Assembly: GCA_032622095.1 (NCBI GenBank)
Contig: CP136069.1
Span: forward strand, 49,150,760-49,214,759
Direction of reading: 5' to 3'
Source of the DNA: Siphonodentalium dalli
Lineage: Eukaryota > Mollusca > Scaphopoda > Gadilida > Siphonodentaliidae
DNA: 64,000 bases
How positions within the stretch are numbered: position 1 is the first letter of the stretch; every line of letters begins with the position of its first letter. The notes below the pieces were generated by a model. The model searched no databases. It was not told where the DNA came from and was given only the letters and a program-made list of their open reading frames with translations. Below, piece by piece: positions 1 through 12,520 of this stretch. A program made the translations under genes and the position numbers.

Positions 1-1090
1 ATAAGTAGATGCTTCAAACGGGCGTATAATGTACTCTAACCTAATACACACAACGGAAAGGAGCGAACATCGTTCATGGCTTTAAATGGTATATGGTATA
101 TGTAATGTTCACCTACAAAGTTATGATGTATGCGTCCCTTTAATAACTGAAGTAATATATTGGAGCTTGTTTAGTTTCTATATAATATATTTGTATGGGT
201 TAACCAATATAGATTAATGGGTGCCTGACAAGGTGACACATCTGCCCGGGTCATCGAAAATAACACCTAGCCCTCCGGAATGACAATGACAAGTCAGAAT
301 GGAGCACTGGCTGACGGATCTTACGCCTTTCCGTTTGTCAACATACGTATAGCGAAAGAAATAATGGCTTACAACCTGTCCGTCGTATAATTTCCCTACA
401 TAATGACAGTGGTGCATAAATGTATGGATGTCAATAGAAAGGGGAGGTTGCCTGCTAGGCATATTAAAGAAGATTCGAGGCTAAATATGATGGTGACCAA
501 GGTCCCAATTTCTCGCAGACAATGTGCTCCTCGTTCTGTTGACATGAATTTTGAGGTGGAAGCTGGATCCTGGAGCGGTTTATTGGAATTTTGAAAATAG
601 TTTTAGAACGTATCCTACAAACATTTTAGGAAAATGCTCCCAATGAATTACAAAAATGCCAAAATGTTTTGATAAGATCATCATCAGTTGCAGATTGCTA
701 ACTACATGTCAGGATAAGCGCATGTCACATATCGTTTCGACTCGTTACCTAAATAAAGGTTCACCTCCAAAGTTATGATATATGCGTCTCATTAATAACT
801 GAAGTAACATATTGGAGCTTGTTATGTTTCTATATAATATATGTATTATAAATATATAAGCATGCAGCTATACGTGCATTGGCATTGACACGAAAGCGCA
901 GTTGAACAGTGCACGCAATATGCACCAGCCATACATGCACTACCGATCATCGCTTGTTCATTAAAATCTTCCAATTGTGCTTAGACACGTCCATTACCTA
1001 CATCCAGTCAACGTACCTAGGCATATATCACACACATAACCAATATGTTCTGTGCATAGCTGTCATACGTGGCCGAGAGCCAGCCTAAAT
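1..1090. other. Non-coding stretch with one dispersed direct repeat
   Basis: No supportable gene. A ~88 bp sequence at 108-197 recurs at 759-847 in the same orientation with a handful of substitutions; the 560 bp between the copies are unrelated to anything else seen here. Short open frames in this stretch have no recognisable domain and no splice context. Confidence 0.5.
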
Positions 1091-1236
1091 GCGCGGGAAC
1101 TTAACTTTCTACTTAAGATGGACTTAAGTTTGTTTTATGAAACGATTTCTTGAAACGGAAAAGAAACAGTATAAGATCAACCGTTCGTCTTAGATTCAAG
1201 TCCATCTTAAGATCAGCTTAAGTCCTTGCTTCGCGC
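1091..1236. mobile_element. Small foldback element (MITE-like hairpin)
   Basis: The two ends are inverted repeats of each other: ACTTAAGATGGACTTAAG near 1111-1128 pairs with TCAAGTCCATCTTAAGA near 1196-1212, and homology extends with gaps to GCGCG at 1091 and CGCGC at 1236. This is typical of a short non-autonomous DNA element. No clear target duplication is readable, so the superfamily is not assigned. It ends about 10 bp before the leftmost SLC1 pseudo-exon. Confidence 0.45.
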
Positions 1237-1245
1237 AACTGGGTC

Positions 1246-1383
1246 TAGAACCACACAACCTACCTCAACAGATCGAGGAGAGTGTCAGCAGTGCTAACTT
1301 ATTTGCCTCCCCTGTTGGTTCGATGTTCTCTTTTACTTTGTGTCCAGGTTCGATGGCAACAACGAGGATGATCCCCGTGATCA
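1246..1383 (-). pseudogene. Decayed partial copy of the SLC1 exon (pseudo-exon a)
   Basis: Read on the minus strand, this matches the 3' end of the intact exon at 2364-2851, including a few bases of its downstream intron. It covers the end of the third membrane segment (VITGIILVVAIEPG-like) and the following acidic stretch. One base is missing in the GEANK region, so the frame shifts and the TADTLLDLL ending is lost. A canonical donor (AG followed by GTAGGT) is still present. It shares the KVKENIEP reading with pseudo-exon b against KGQENIVS in the intact exon, so a and b look more related to each other than to the working exon. Confidence 0.75.
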
Positions 1384-1390
1384 GTTTTTG

Positions 1391-1640
1391 TTTTGGTTCT
1401 GATCAAAATCAACTACTCATCCCATTTGGTTTTGATCAAACCAAATTGGTTTTGATAAAAAAAACTATATTGTTTCATATATGGAATAAGTTCAAAATTG
1501 GTTTTGAAATTTTTGATCAAAATCCGAATTGGTTTGATAAAAAACAAAATTGGTTTCATATATGGAATTTGTTCAATACCAGTTTTGGTTTTGATCAAAA
1601 CCAGCTGGTGGTTGGTGTTTGGTTTTGATCATAATTTGGT
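1391..1640. repeat. T-rich degenerate tandem repeat with GGTTTTGATCAAAACC palindromes
   Basis: The segment repeats the palindrome core TTTTGATCAAAAC at least five times and twice contains TTTCATATATGGAAT with matching flanks, about 90 bp apart. It fills the gap between the two SLC1 pseudo-exons. The open frames on both strands here are by-products of the repeat. Confidence 0.6.
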
Positions 1641-1808
1641 TAGATAGTTATATCGGACAAAGTTCAAAACCCATTTTTTTTTTTTTAGAAAAACAAAAAG
1701 TTTAAGAGCTATACTATAGCTATTATTATCAGTAGTGGTTAATTATGAGATAGGTGTCTTCTGTCTACCGACTAAAATTACAGTGAGCTCAAATAAAACA
1801 AACTAGAA

Positions 1809-2003
1809 CAGAACCACGCAACCTGCCTCAACAAAATTAAACCCAGGAGAGTGTCAGCAGTGCTATCTTTCTTTGCCTCCCGGATTGGTTCGATGTTCTC
1901 TTTAACTTTGTCTCCAGGATCAATCGACACAACGATGACGATCCCCGTGATCACAGCGAGCAGCGTTGTAGTGAGATAGTAAACAATCGCCCTAAGTCCG
2001 ATT
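1809..2003 (-). pseudogene. Partial copy of the SLC1 exon (pseudo-exon b), open frame
   Basis: On the minus strand this reads [19 protein letters not shown] and continues in one frame to [11 protein letters not shown], matching residues ~107-162 of the intact exon at 2364-2851. The homology starts abruptly at the codon for Ile107, and a stop codon lies directly upstream in frame. The splice donor is AG followed by GCAGGT, a GC-type donor instead of GT. The remaining frame is uninterrupted, so it could be a recent partial duplicate or a relic of an alternative exon. With no acceptor and half of the exon missing, I treat it as non-functional. Confidence 0.7.
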
Positions 2004-2363
2004 TATTAATGTTTACCAACAAATAATGCTATAATTACGGACAACTCTGTTATAACATTTTCCAAAACGTGTTATATATCAATATTTTGTTGAACGCAAT
2101 TTGGTATCGAGAGTAAATGTCGGTCGGCGCGTTGAATATTTGCTAGGCCACCAAATATTCCAGGTGGTGAAAAATAAGATATTTCGAAAATCGATAACTC
2201 TGAGCTTTGATGTGTTGGTTCCTCGACTCGAATAACATATTGTTTAAACCTGATACAAAGAAATAGTAATTTAGGAGCGTTAATTCGGATTATGTATCTT
2301 TAACCAAGTGGTGATATAAGACATTCATGTATACATTTACCAGGTTAGAACCACGAAACTTAC

Positions 2364-2851
2364 CTCAACAGATCGAGGAGAGTGTCAGCAGTGCTAACTT
2401 TCTTTGCCTCCCCGGTTGATACGATATTCTCTTGACCTTTGTGTCCAGGTTCGATGGCCACAACGAGGATGATCCCCGTGATCACGGCGAGCAGCGTTGT
2501 TGTGAGATAGTAAACGATCGCCCTAAGTCCAATCTTTCCCGACGACCGCGTGTCCAGAGAAGCTAATCCCGAAATCAGACTCGACGTGATCAATGGAAGA
2601 ATAAGGAGATTCAGAATGTTCATTAAGAGATCTCCTGGATATCGGAAATAACGAATCTGAGTCTTTGTAAACGGCGGATCCAACGTTCGCAAAGCGGCAC
2701 CAAGTCCAATCCCGAGGGCCATAGATAAGATGAGTAAAACAAGAAGAAGGTTCTTTTTGAAGAAAGCTTTGCATTTCGAACCCATGTTTCTCGGTTCTGC
2801 ATGCGATACAGTCTCCGATGCTGAAATTTTAAAATCTGTTACCGCGTCCAT
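2364..2851 (-). CDS. SLC1-family (excitatory/neutral amino acid transporter) first coding exon
   Basis: This exon encodes the N-terminal ~162 residues of an SLC1 (EAAT/ASCT) transporter, a Na+-coupled symporter of the plasma membrane. Visible are a short polar N-terminus, membrane segment 1 (~34-54, LLLVLLILSMALGIGLGAAL), segment 2 (~72-96, with LLILPLITSSLISGLASLD, the strongly conserved signature of the family) and segment 3 (~109-133, [20 protein letters not shown]), then a charged loop. The ATG at 2849-2851 is the first in frame. A plausible 3' splice acceptor (TTAACACAG) ends two bases before it, so this may be exon 2 after a non-coding exon. The exon ends at 2364 with donor AG|GTAAG in phase 2. 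The substrate cannot be told from this part, because transport-core helices 7-8 lie on later exons not seen in the window. Two partial copies of its 3' half follow at 1809-2003 and 1246-1383. Confidence 0.9.
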
Positions 2852-4860
2852 CCTGTGTTAAGGTAGACACTCCTAAATATTGTGTCAAATTAATAGATGT
2901 TGTTTCCAAACGCGGCGATACTATATATTATAGGAATAGGTTGTGTTTTGTGTGTGTTTCTAATGCAAATTCTCTTCCTGGTTTCTGGAATCTTCACTGT
3001 AGGCGCTGCACGTGTGTAAACATGATTAAGTTTAACACGAGACGTCGCCCATACCATGTATTGAACTCGAAAATAATAAGTATTTGAATAACGCGATAAA
3101 TATCGGTTAAGCTTTTCAGTATATCCAGTTCTATTAAGTCCCGTATTTTATTTTATGAAGACGAAACAACCGGGATCTCACCACGTTCGTTACCCATATC
3201 CCAGATGTGAACACACTTTCCTCAATATAATCGCCTTTATTGGACTTCCCAAGTAAGTATATCAGGAATGGTGCCTATGCGTTGGAAATGTGAGTCCTGA
3301 ACCTAGAACTATTTCTTTACAGAATATTAAAGATGTAATCGCGACTCAAGACCTCCAGTAAAAAAAACATAACAAATATAATTCACAGAATCCTGTAGTA
3401 AAACTGCGGAGTTATGCTCCGAACAATTGCAGTTTGACGGGGAAACTATTATAGCACTTGTATTTCCACTCCATTCACTTCAACCGTACTACACAAACAA
3501 CTGTCACCGATCATACAGCTACTGAACGCGAAGCTCCACACAATATACGGGTATTCCATACAATATAATTATTCCACGCGACAAGACATGAATATATGGC
3601 TGAACTGATCATATGTACTTTTCTTTATATTTATTACCAAACATAAACATTACTTTCTACATTGATACACAGCCTCGGGGCTCTCGTCCCTTCAAATGAC
3701 AATTCGTTAATCGCCGGTCCCGGTAAGTAACTATTTACCAACAGGATATGTGTACATTGCGATGTCATCGCCAAGTTATGGCACAACACGCAAAGTCAAG
3801 TACGTTAGTTGATTGTTAACAGTGGACTGCAATGCACATGAGTCAACGTTGTTTCTGTTCTGCCAATCAGTCAATTTATTGTCTCCAATCATCATAAGTT
3901 ATATAGGAGTGTGGGTGGAATTATGTATGACAATTATTTTTGGCGCATAAATGTATAATGCGTACTGCGCATGCGATCTGATATATTTATCAATGTATAT
4001 GCATAAATATAACTTAAGTGATTAATTTGAATAGTTATAGATTAATTTCTATCTCATATATAGTTAATCCTTAAATCCGGTATCTTAGCGCAGTGATATC
4101 GACGGCATTGTGGGAACTTTAGTATTATGTTAATATATAAGAATTTTGTTATCATTTCGGCCAATTTGGCCGTTTACTTCATGGCTGTTTTTCATCTGAC
4201 GTGTGTGTCGGGATAAATAATGTGGAGGATTTATGTAAATGTTAGGCCAAACTACATTTCCAAGTAACGATGGTTTTGTTGTTTATTTTGAGGAATAATA
4301 CCGCGTCAGATGAATTCAGCCCAAATGTGTTAACAGTTGTCGTGTCAAACATTCGCAGTAGGTTAGCGTTATTTAGTATTTGTGGATGTCCTTTAACATG
4401 GGGAAAATAGACTACTGCGCTTGAACGAGCATGTGAATTTGTCGTTTTTAATGTATAGCAACTTGATAATCAATAACAGAGGCATTCTCTGTCAAATAAG
4501 GTCGCTCTATTTACGATACCAATTGGGGAACTTTGTAAATTAAATTACGCGTAAATCAGCGTAATCGTATACCTGCTGCAAATAGAGAAGGTGTCGGAAT
4601 CGGCGTACTCGCCCCAGGGCTAACTCGCCCCAATCGACGTGTGCCAACTCGGAATAAAAGGCCAGCTCGGAATAAAAGATGTACACGGGGTGCTATATGG
4701 CGTTTGGTCCGTTGTTTCTCAATGAATATTATTGAAATTTGGTGTATATGTCCGGACTGGGACATGGAATACAACAACGTTTGAATTGTTTTTAAATTTA
4801 CAAATTTGTTGATTTTATTCATTTTTTTTTTCGTTCTGAAACACACTATAAAGTGTATAT
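2852..4860. other. Upstream/intronic region of the SLC1 gene, no further exon seen
   Basis: About 2 kb of AT-rich DNA 5' of the SLC1 exon. I see no second coding exon, no RNA gene and no clear transposon end. A weak inverted pair (CATCTGACG near 4194 and CGTCAGATG near 4304) is present, and short frames such as that on the minus strand at 4556-4846 have no recognisable content. Confidence 0.4.
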
Positions 4861-4871
4861 AATATAATATC

Positions 4872-5163
4872 GAACACGAGACATAGATAATTTATAAACT
4901 GTTAACAAAAGATATCAAATTCAATACATGACAAAGATGACTCAGTGGAGTTTATAAAGTGAACATAAAAACATTGAGGTAAGAATCTTTTTAAGGAATG
5001 CAACTTTGTTTAATGATAATGAACACATAGATTAAAATAACAAACGAGACATACATGATTTATAAACTGTTAACAAAAGATATCAAACTCAATACATGAC
5101 AAAGATGACTCAGTGAAGTTTATAAAGTGAACATAAAAATATTAAGGTAAGAATCTTTTTAAG
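4872..5163. repeat. Two-copy tandem repeat, ~170 bp period
   Basis: The ~122 bp sequence at 4872-4995 recurs at 5043-5163 with few changes (both contain TATAAACTGTTAACAAAAGA and end in AAGAATCTTTTTAAG). It lies just left of the large tandem duplication and is not part of it. Confidence 0.75.
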
Positions 5164-5166
5164 CAT

Positions 5167-6480
5167 TACTAAACCGTTTAGCACAGTCCACTTCACTCAT
5201 CCGATCATCACTAAACTTCATATTTATCTTGATATTGATCTATCAGACGAGAGCTATCAAATATTTTTTTAATTTTATAGGAAAAAATGGTCGCCAGCGG
5301 CCATATTGCATTTACGTTATATGTTATCGCGTCATGTCGATATCTAGTATTACTTAGAAATTTCACCTTTCCAGAATCATAATTGCTCCATCGACTGTAA
5401 CAGATGGAATTATTCCCCTCTTCGGATAGAGTGTCACTGAAACTTTATTTTGTCAGACTGTCTGTATAGTCACTGATTATATATGGCAATAATCTGTAAT
5501 AAGATGTAGCACTATTTTATTTTATATTTACATGCAGTGCTGTTTTTATACAACAATTATAATCCCCCTAGATCATCATGTGATCGACCATACATCGCGC
5601 GAGGACCTGGTTGAATTAAGGGGGGTTTTATGGATAACTTTTGTCCTCAAGCTAGATTATACTTATGACATTTAATGGCATGTTTCTAACATGGAGGGTT
5701 AGCTATACTTGAGACACCACCACTCTTCAATTCACACCAAGTTCTCAGCTGTCATATTCGGATATTATAACCCATAGCCATGATATATGGTTTATTTTGT
5801 GTATACTAGTAATATTGCTATTTCCAGTACCTTTATATACCAGTACTGTGTATAACAATGCATATAAATTAATCCATGTATACATGTATATTGATTCAAC
5901 GGATTCAGTGGTTTTGTCCATCAGTCTATCAAATTTGCGGGGAAAACATGGCCACAAGCAGTACACCCTGCTAAATTTCGAATTTGAATCAATTGGCGCA
6001 CCCTGCAGCCAGCTTTTATTGGAGAACTTTTTGCTCATGTGGATATTTTGGGTCACCGCTAGATGTGAGCCATATTTTGTTCTCAAACTGTCCTTGTGAA
6101 GACATCACTGCCAGCGGTGATCTTGAATTTTACTATTTTTATGGCTAAATAATTTGGTTGATCCTACAGACGACACACCTTGTCCGATCGTCACCAGATT
6201 CCACAATGATCTTCTGGATAACCAGGATGAGAGTAATCTAATTTTCCCGAATTTCGTTAAAAAACATTACCACAGGCAGCAATTTGGTATATTACTGTTT
6301 GATCCTCTTTTGCATGACTGAATTGTTTAGCAACTGTACAGACATATCCCTCATCTGATAGTCACCAAACTTCATATTGATCTTCGGGCTGACCACTAGA
6401 TGGGAGCTATCGAATGCTTTGAATTTTTTTGGAAAACATTGTCGCCAGCAGTCATCTTCTATTTTGGTTTATATATACAT
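5167..6480. repeat. Degenerate dispersed repeat array (GCCGCCAGCAGCCAT type)
   Basis: At least four diverged units are recognisable near 5167-5320, 5930-6130, 6160-6290 and 6340-6480. Each has the order: a segment like GATAGTCACCAAACTTCATA, a segment like GACCACTAGATGGGAGCTAT, then a purine-rich stretch ending near CGCCAGC-GCCAT. Further units occur at 14760-15030 and in the second copy of the duplication. The open frames on both strands (for example 5745-6086) come from this repeat and show no known domain. Confidence 0.6.
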
Positions 6481-6689
6481 GTATATCTCTTCATTCGGAT
6501 AGCCAGTATTACGTAGGTACTTCAACTTTTCGCATTCCTGTCATCATTTGAAATATAAAAATTGACCTGATACATGCACCCTATCTATTTTAAAGAACCC
6601 GTATGATAATATTGATAGATATATTTGTCAAACATTTCTTTGTACAATATACAGGTATTTAGTTTGTAACTAAATTTAGAAATATATAA

Positions 6690-7180
6690 TAGTAGCTTGT
6701 GGACCCGACTTCGTCCGGGATGTTCCCCTCTGATTTTCGGAGAATTGCGCGATTTAACCTTGAATTGACCATTTCAAAGGTGAACGTCATGTCGGGTCAC
6801 GATTTGACCTTTCCAAAACACTCCCCGGACAAAAGTCACGACAAAAGTACCCGTCGAAATCCGCCCGGCTTTACCCGATTTGACCTTGAATTGACAATTT
6901 TGAATGTCAAGATCAGGTCAGGGTCATGATTTGACCCACCCGAAACACTCCTGGGACAAAAGTAACAGTAGGTATTAAATTTCGTTGAAATACTTCCGTT
7001 TTACCAGATTTGACCTTGAATTGATCTTTTTGAATGTCAAAATCATGACGGTATCAAGATTTGACCCGTCCAAAATACTCCCTGGAAATAATTTCCCCTA
7101 GGTATCAAATTTCGTCAAATCTGTCCGGCAGTGTTCCCGGCCATAGCTAACAGACAAACAGACAGACAGACAGACAAATG
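6690..7180. repeat. ~135 bp tandem repeat ending in (CAGA)n
   Basis: Three diverged units carry the phrases GATTTGACCTTGAATTGA and AAAACACTCC, closing with a CAGACAGA microsatellite at ~7144-7178. A related boundary phrase (ACTCGACTTCGTTCCGG) restarts at ~7208, followed to ~7560 by a similar but more diverged block. The second copy is at ~16924-17418. Confidence 0.65.
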
Positions 7181-10102
7181 TCCAAAATATATATTAAACT
7201 AGCTGATGTACTCGACTTCGTTCCGGCTATTTAGGGAATTTTTTGTGATCGCCTCCATCTGGACAGTACCCAGTATATACAGCGTCTGGCCAAACTATTG
7301 TTCAATTGGTCCAGAAACACGCCTATATCAACACGTTCGAGAACATGGTCCGACGTGAAATTGGACCCGTCCATATTGCTCCCGGGATCGAAGTAGTCCT
7401 ACACACAATTTTTTAGTCGGATCGGTCAAGGTCCAGAAACATGCCTATGAGCGAGGTCAAGTTGACACGTTAAATAACAAATCCGAGTCGGATCAGTCGA
7501 GAGGTGTTAGAGTCTATAACACATACAGACATGCATTCATGCATACACACATACATACAGACAGGTGTTCCAAAATGTATAATCGATAGCTCCAACAATT
7601 CTATGGTAGATAGTTCACGGCCGACCTGATGCATGCATCTTTGTTTTCTTGTATTCAATTTGTGCTGAGTTATATAGTGTTGATTGTGAAATAAACATGT
7701 ATGATAAGGATGGTTGAACATGTTTGTCAACATGAAAAGACAAAATTAAAGTGAAACTATATTTATTCTTAATGGTGTATGTACGTCCTCTTCCTCTTTG
7801 ACGGGAAATAATCGGGCATCTGTTTTTGTCGGGGACTATTTTGCCTCGGATTTTAGTCGCCCAGGGACTATTCCGGGAACATTGTCGGCGTTTACATGCA
7901 TTTTGAAATATAGGGGCATTAAGTAGAAAGGCTATACGTATTTGCTTGGCACCGTATCGTGGTTAAGACACTGGTGCAGGATAATTATTCCTTGCGCTTT
8001 ATATGTTAGACCAATGGAGCTTTCCATAGAGGTCACACCCATATCGGTAGTACCACCCACTGGTAATACGATAATCCATATAAATATTGTCTGTTACCCG
8101 AGATCGACTTCCGAAGTGAACAGAACATCACTTGTCCTTATGTTACGTATAGCTGAAACAGACTCATGTATATGATTCGTGCACATTTGATCTTTTAAAC
8201 AGTTTGATTTTTTTTTTATAAATATTATTTAACTCTTTAGTTCCCACACTAGCTGTATAAGCCACCCCTTCATCTCCCTACAGCTATAACATAATACCGA
8301 CGGTGTGTTCCCGGGCATATATCAAGTACCAGACGCTATTTCCCCATAAGTTTTGGCTTGTCAGAAAGTATCCCGTTGCTCCATAAATGGTGGTAAACCT
8401 GTTACTGTGTTGACGCAGTGAAGGTAAGCTGTTGGAGTGACAGCTCCAACTGGGGATAATGACCGTAAGCCGGGACGTGTGAGAAAAATCGACACCTGTG
8501 TATAAGAGCCCTGGGCAAGCAAGTATCTTCGACATTTCTGTTGGGATTAGTTCAATATCAGTATATCAAACTATATGAATTGTGCGTTTCGTCAGCTCTG
8601 AAATGTTGCTTTTAATATTCCATACAAAATGTCATCATTTACTCAGATTACATGACCACGACGTGTTTGCACACGAATGTCACATTGTGACAATAAAATA
8701 TGTCTTATACAAATGATCCTTGTTCAGGATTTAGACTCGTCTTATTTTGGAAAAAGTCACCAACTCCAAAAGTATTTTGTAAACAATTCAAAGCAAATGT
8801 GTTTTGTTTTCTTCTAATAATTAATACCAGAAATATCTCATGATATGGCTCAAGGACTAAATTTCGCGACCAACTTGTCGTCAACGAATCTACATTGTTT
8901 CTGGCGATAATGAGTTTCTGTTGTTACTGCCAGAACAAATGTATTTCCGCTGGCGAAAATTGCAGCTAGTCGGTCGCGAAAATAATCAAATATATTTGTC
9001 CGGTATCAATTCAGAACGCTAGATATCCTCTATTTCGTTCAGCCAAAATAACGCGATGTCGCACTACGAAATTCAAGTATAAGGTTTTAAAATATATTTT
9101 CAGAATAGTGATCTTTGCGATTGTTTATTACTATAAACTAACATGCAAATGTAACATTTAACAGAAGTAATAATATAGAACATACACATACAATTCAATT
9201 ATAATTATTATTCATTGGTAATTCGCTGTACATACATAATTATGTTCCGCTTCTAGAGTGCGTAATGCTTACGTGTATATACCGCACGGCTTCTGATTTA
9301 TTAGCACAAATCAATGGTAATCGTGATGCAGGCTAGATCATAGGTATACGTGTATGTCATTGGTTTTATGGCGCGTTGTCTAATTACTCAATATCAATTT
9401 TGATTTCGACTTCGAAAACACCTATTATATAACACGTCGTGCTTGAAAGTGCATCTTCGTGCAAACACTGTATGGCATCACCATTTAAAATTTAGCATTG
9501 TAAAATATAAGAGAAATTTGAAACAATCCATATACAGGTATATAGGTGTACGAATACACACTATTTTATCACATACGTCAGAAACACCAGAAACATATAC
9601 CAACATTATCAGAGAAAGGACCGCACAATGTACACATTGTACTGATATAGATCTTTCCTTTTACTCAAAAACCAAACATGTTTGAGAAAATAGTTTGTGA
9701 ACTCTTCGATCAAGCAAATTGTAACATAACGTCCGACTGAAACATGCATGTAACACCAGCCATTTGATGTTAAGCGGTTTGAAACAATAATACATAACTG
9801 TAGCTGAGCTGTCGTGTGTCCACCCCTGGTCTGGTGGGCATGCTAATATACTATGATGCCGGTGGTCATGTTGAATTGATATGATGCGGGTAGGGCAAAC
9901 TGATTCCGTTACGAAAAAGTACCGTTATTTTTCTAAAGTTGTAATTTTCACGGTGATTGGATAACTAGAGCGATTTGATAAAACAAAAACATTCAAGAAC
10001 ATATATATTTTTGAAAAATATAATAATAACTGCGCTGGTGTTTCTAAAACGACGCAAATTGCGATCTTGGTTATAGTCGATTTTCAACTAATGCAACCAT
10101 TA

Positions 10103-10598
10103 TTAAAGTCACGGGCGACATCCGTTGCAGAAATATTTATATTTGTTCAAATCGGCATCAACAGAATGAACGCCAACATACATGTATATACAGTTCAACT
10201 CATATGCCAAACATAATCAGCGCGTAAATAGTGTATTGTCGTCAAGACGTACAATGGTGTACGTAAATAATATAACAGACCGAAATTCTATTGGTTATTC
10301 ATACAAAAATGATATAAACGCTCTTTATTATTTCCATATCAGGAAAACAGTAACAAACAACGCGCTTTATGTGTGTCATATTCAGATCTAAACAAAAGCA
10401 ATGAAACGTAATTTTTTTGCTTTTGTTTACATAACAAAGGGGAACAAATTGACAATAACATACTATTTATGCCATATTTCTGATTGGTATAAGAACAAGG
10501 TCTGTCCATATCTTACTATTCCTTATGTTTATGGTGGTTTTTCAAGGATATGAATGTTTTAACACCATACCCACCGCGAACACCGCCCGTATCTTTAA
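10103..10598. mobile_element. TTAA-bounded MITE, family M1 (nested in piggyBac copy 1)
   Basis: The element begins TTAAAGTCACGGGCG and ends CGCCCGTATCTTTAA, an inverted pair with TTAA at both outer edges. A second member of the family is at 13817-14311 and the duplicated pair is at 20338-20833 and 24033-24526. The members share GTTGCAGAAATATTTATATT near the start and an AACAAAAGC-TTTGCTTTTGTT hairpin. No coding capacity. The TTAA edges could be a target duplication (piggyBac-type) or part of the terminal repeat. Confidence 0.7.
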
Positions 10599-10843
10599 AA
10601 ATATTTCGCAATAAATTTGTTTTTGAATGTTATAATTTGGTTTGAAATTATAACTGAGTCAAATCGTGCAATTCACCAAATTTGAAATTATATCATGAAA
10701 TGTGTTGCGTGAACAATTAATATAATTGGATAGTTTGAATGTTAACTGAGTATAGCAATATACAGTCGATACACATTGGGTTCTCTGTGATGTCCATGCA
10801 CTATATATCTCATAACCATAATCCAGTTAATTGTTCGGAACGT

Positions 10844-12520
10844 TCAACTACAATGATACTTGAAATGGCAACCGTCCTTACATAGATGAACATTGGAGAG
10901 TTTGCAACCAAATACAGTTTCTTTTCTTTCTTTTGAGTTCAGATGAAATCGACATCGGTTCTTGTGTCCCATGTGTGTGGACACGTGTCCGTTTGAGTTT
11001 TCTGGTGATCTATTGAGGGCACGTGGCTATTGTGCTTTGCGTTTTCTAGAAGAATATCCTGCAATCAGTTGATGAGCCAGTTCAATCCTAAAATCCATAC
11101 GAGTGAACACCTTCTTAGAATTATGTCTCTTTGATGTTTCTTTGAACAAGATGAAACTGTTAACTATTGATGAATTGGCGACCAACCAGAAGATGTATTT
11201 CCATGCTTTTTTCCCTTCGCGACCGAGGAGATACGTCATCCTCAACTGATCATGTTTGTCAACACCATGCATGTACTTGTTGTACATGAATATGCTCATC
11301 GACTGAGTCACTTCAAGAATTGTTTTTCCCTGGCGCCGATTAGCCATGATATCTGTCGTTGGGTCAGTCATCGTGCTAAGGATGAACACTTGTTTCTTGT
11401 CCTGCCATACCGTTGCCGTGAGAAATTCGCCATCCTGCCTAGTTTTATAGTCACCTCGATTCATGTTCTTCAGTCGCTGTAAATCCTTCGGGAATCCTTT
11501 CCTGTTCTGCCTAACGGTGCCACACGAGTAAAACCCATCGTTTAGTAAGTCCTGCATGAGGTGCACACTCGTAAAAATAGTTATCAAAGAACAAACAGTA
11601 TTTTTTGTCACACAAATCCGATGACAATGACGTAACCACATCATACCCGAGACCTTTTCCAGACGGTTTGGAATAATGCTTTCCGAGGTATACTTCAAAG
11701 TTTAACAGGTAGGCATTGGTGGCATCGCACATCATCCATATTTTGATCCCTCGTTTTATTGGTTTTGCCGGCATGTATTGCTTGTAGGAGAGACGTCCCG
11801 TCCATTTTATCATTCCTTCGTCGACATATATATATATTGCGAAGGCAAGTAACACGATTTCAATGTTGTTAGTGATGAGTCGATGATGTCGCGAACCTTA
11901 TATAGTGGATCGTACGAATCTGTCCCTTTATCAGGTTCGCTCTCTCGGTCACTGACGTGGAAGTATTCTGTGATTTTTTCTAATCTGCGCCGATTCATAA
12001 TTTTGCTGATGCCGGCGTTTCCGATGAACTCATCATGTGACCAGTACTGCTTGTATGATGGAAGGTCATTCACACCCATCATGATGTTCATACCGATGTA
12101 CGCACGAAGTTCTAGTTCCGAAATATCAGTCCAGTATTTATCAGTCTCGCCCTTTTCTTCCATTTTCCACTTGGCATAGTTGTTAGTGTGCCTGGCTATT
12201 TCGGCATACTTCGATGGCGAGAACATAAAATTGAAATATTCCAAAGCTGTTGCTGTATCAGTATCGAATTCATCTGGTATAACTGGTCCTGTCATTTGGG
12301 TAAATGGCTGAAGTGATACCTTTCGAAGTTTATTTGACCAGCCAATCGGGTTATTATTCAAGCTGCTATCATCGATGGAGGTCACATTGTCGCTGGTAAC
12401 AGGGGCAGAGTAATCGTCGTCTGAATCTTCTGATGACGAGGAACCGCAATCTCCGCTAAAATCGCTATCATCTCCCATTAACATGTCGATCACTTGCTGT
12501 TTCGAAAATGTTGCAGCCAT
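10844..12520 (-). pseudogene. piggyBac transposase, copy 1, two frameshifts and an amber codon
   Basis: This matches the 496-residue transposase of copy 2 nearly throughout, but reading is broken twice: two extra bases in an AT run at ~11826-11838 (after residue ~229, just before the first catalytic Asp) and one extra A at 11573-11577 (before the second half). After the TAG at 11027-11029 the same frame stays open for 60 more codons to TGA at 10844-10846 and encodes the C-terminal cysteine-rich domain (Cys/His pairs, ending CHFKYHC), the zinc-binding module that recognises the transposon ends. The ancestral protein was therefore about 557 residues, normal for piggyBac. Copy 1 keeps the final His of the CHFKYHC motif, where copy 2 has Arg. 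Confidence 0.92.

Noticed and set aside
5745-6086. 113-codon frame on the minus strand (and its copy at 15961-16323)
   Set aside because: It lies wholly in a degenerate dispersed repeat, with overlapping frames on the other strand; no domain and no splice context.
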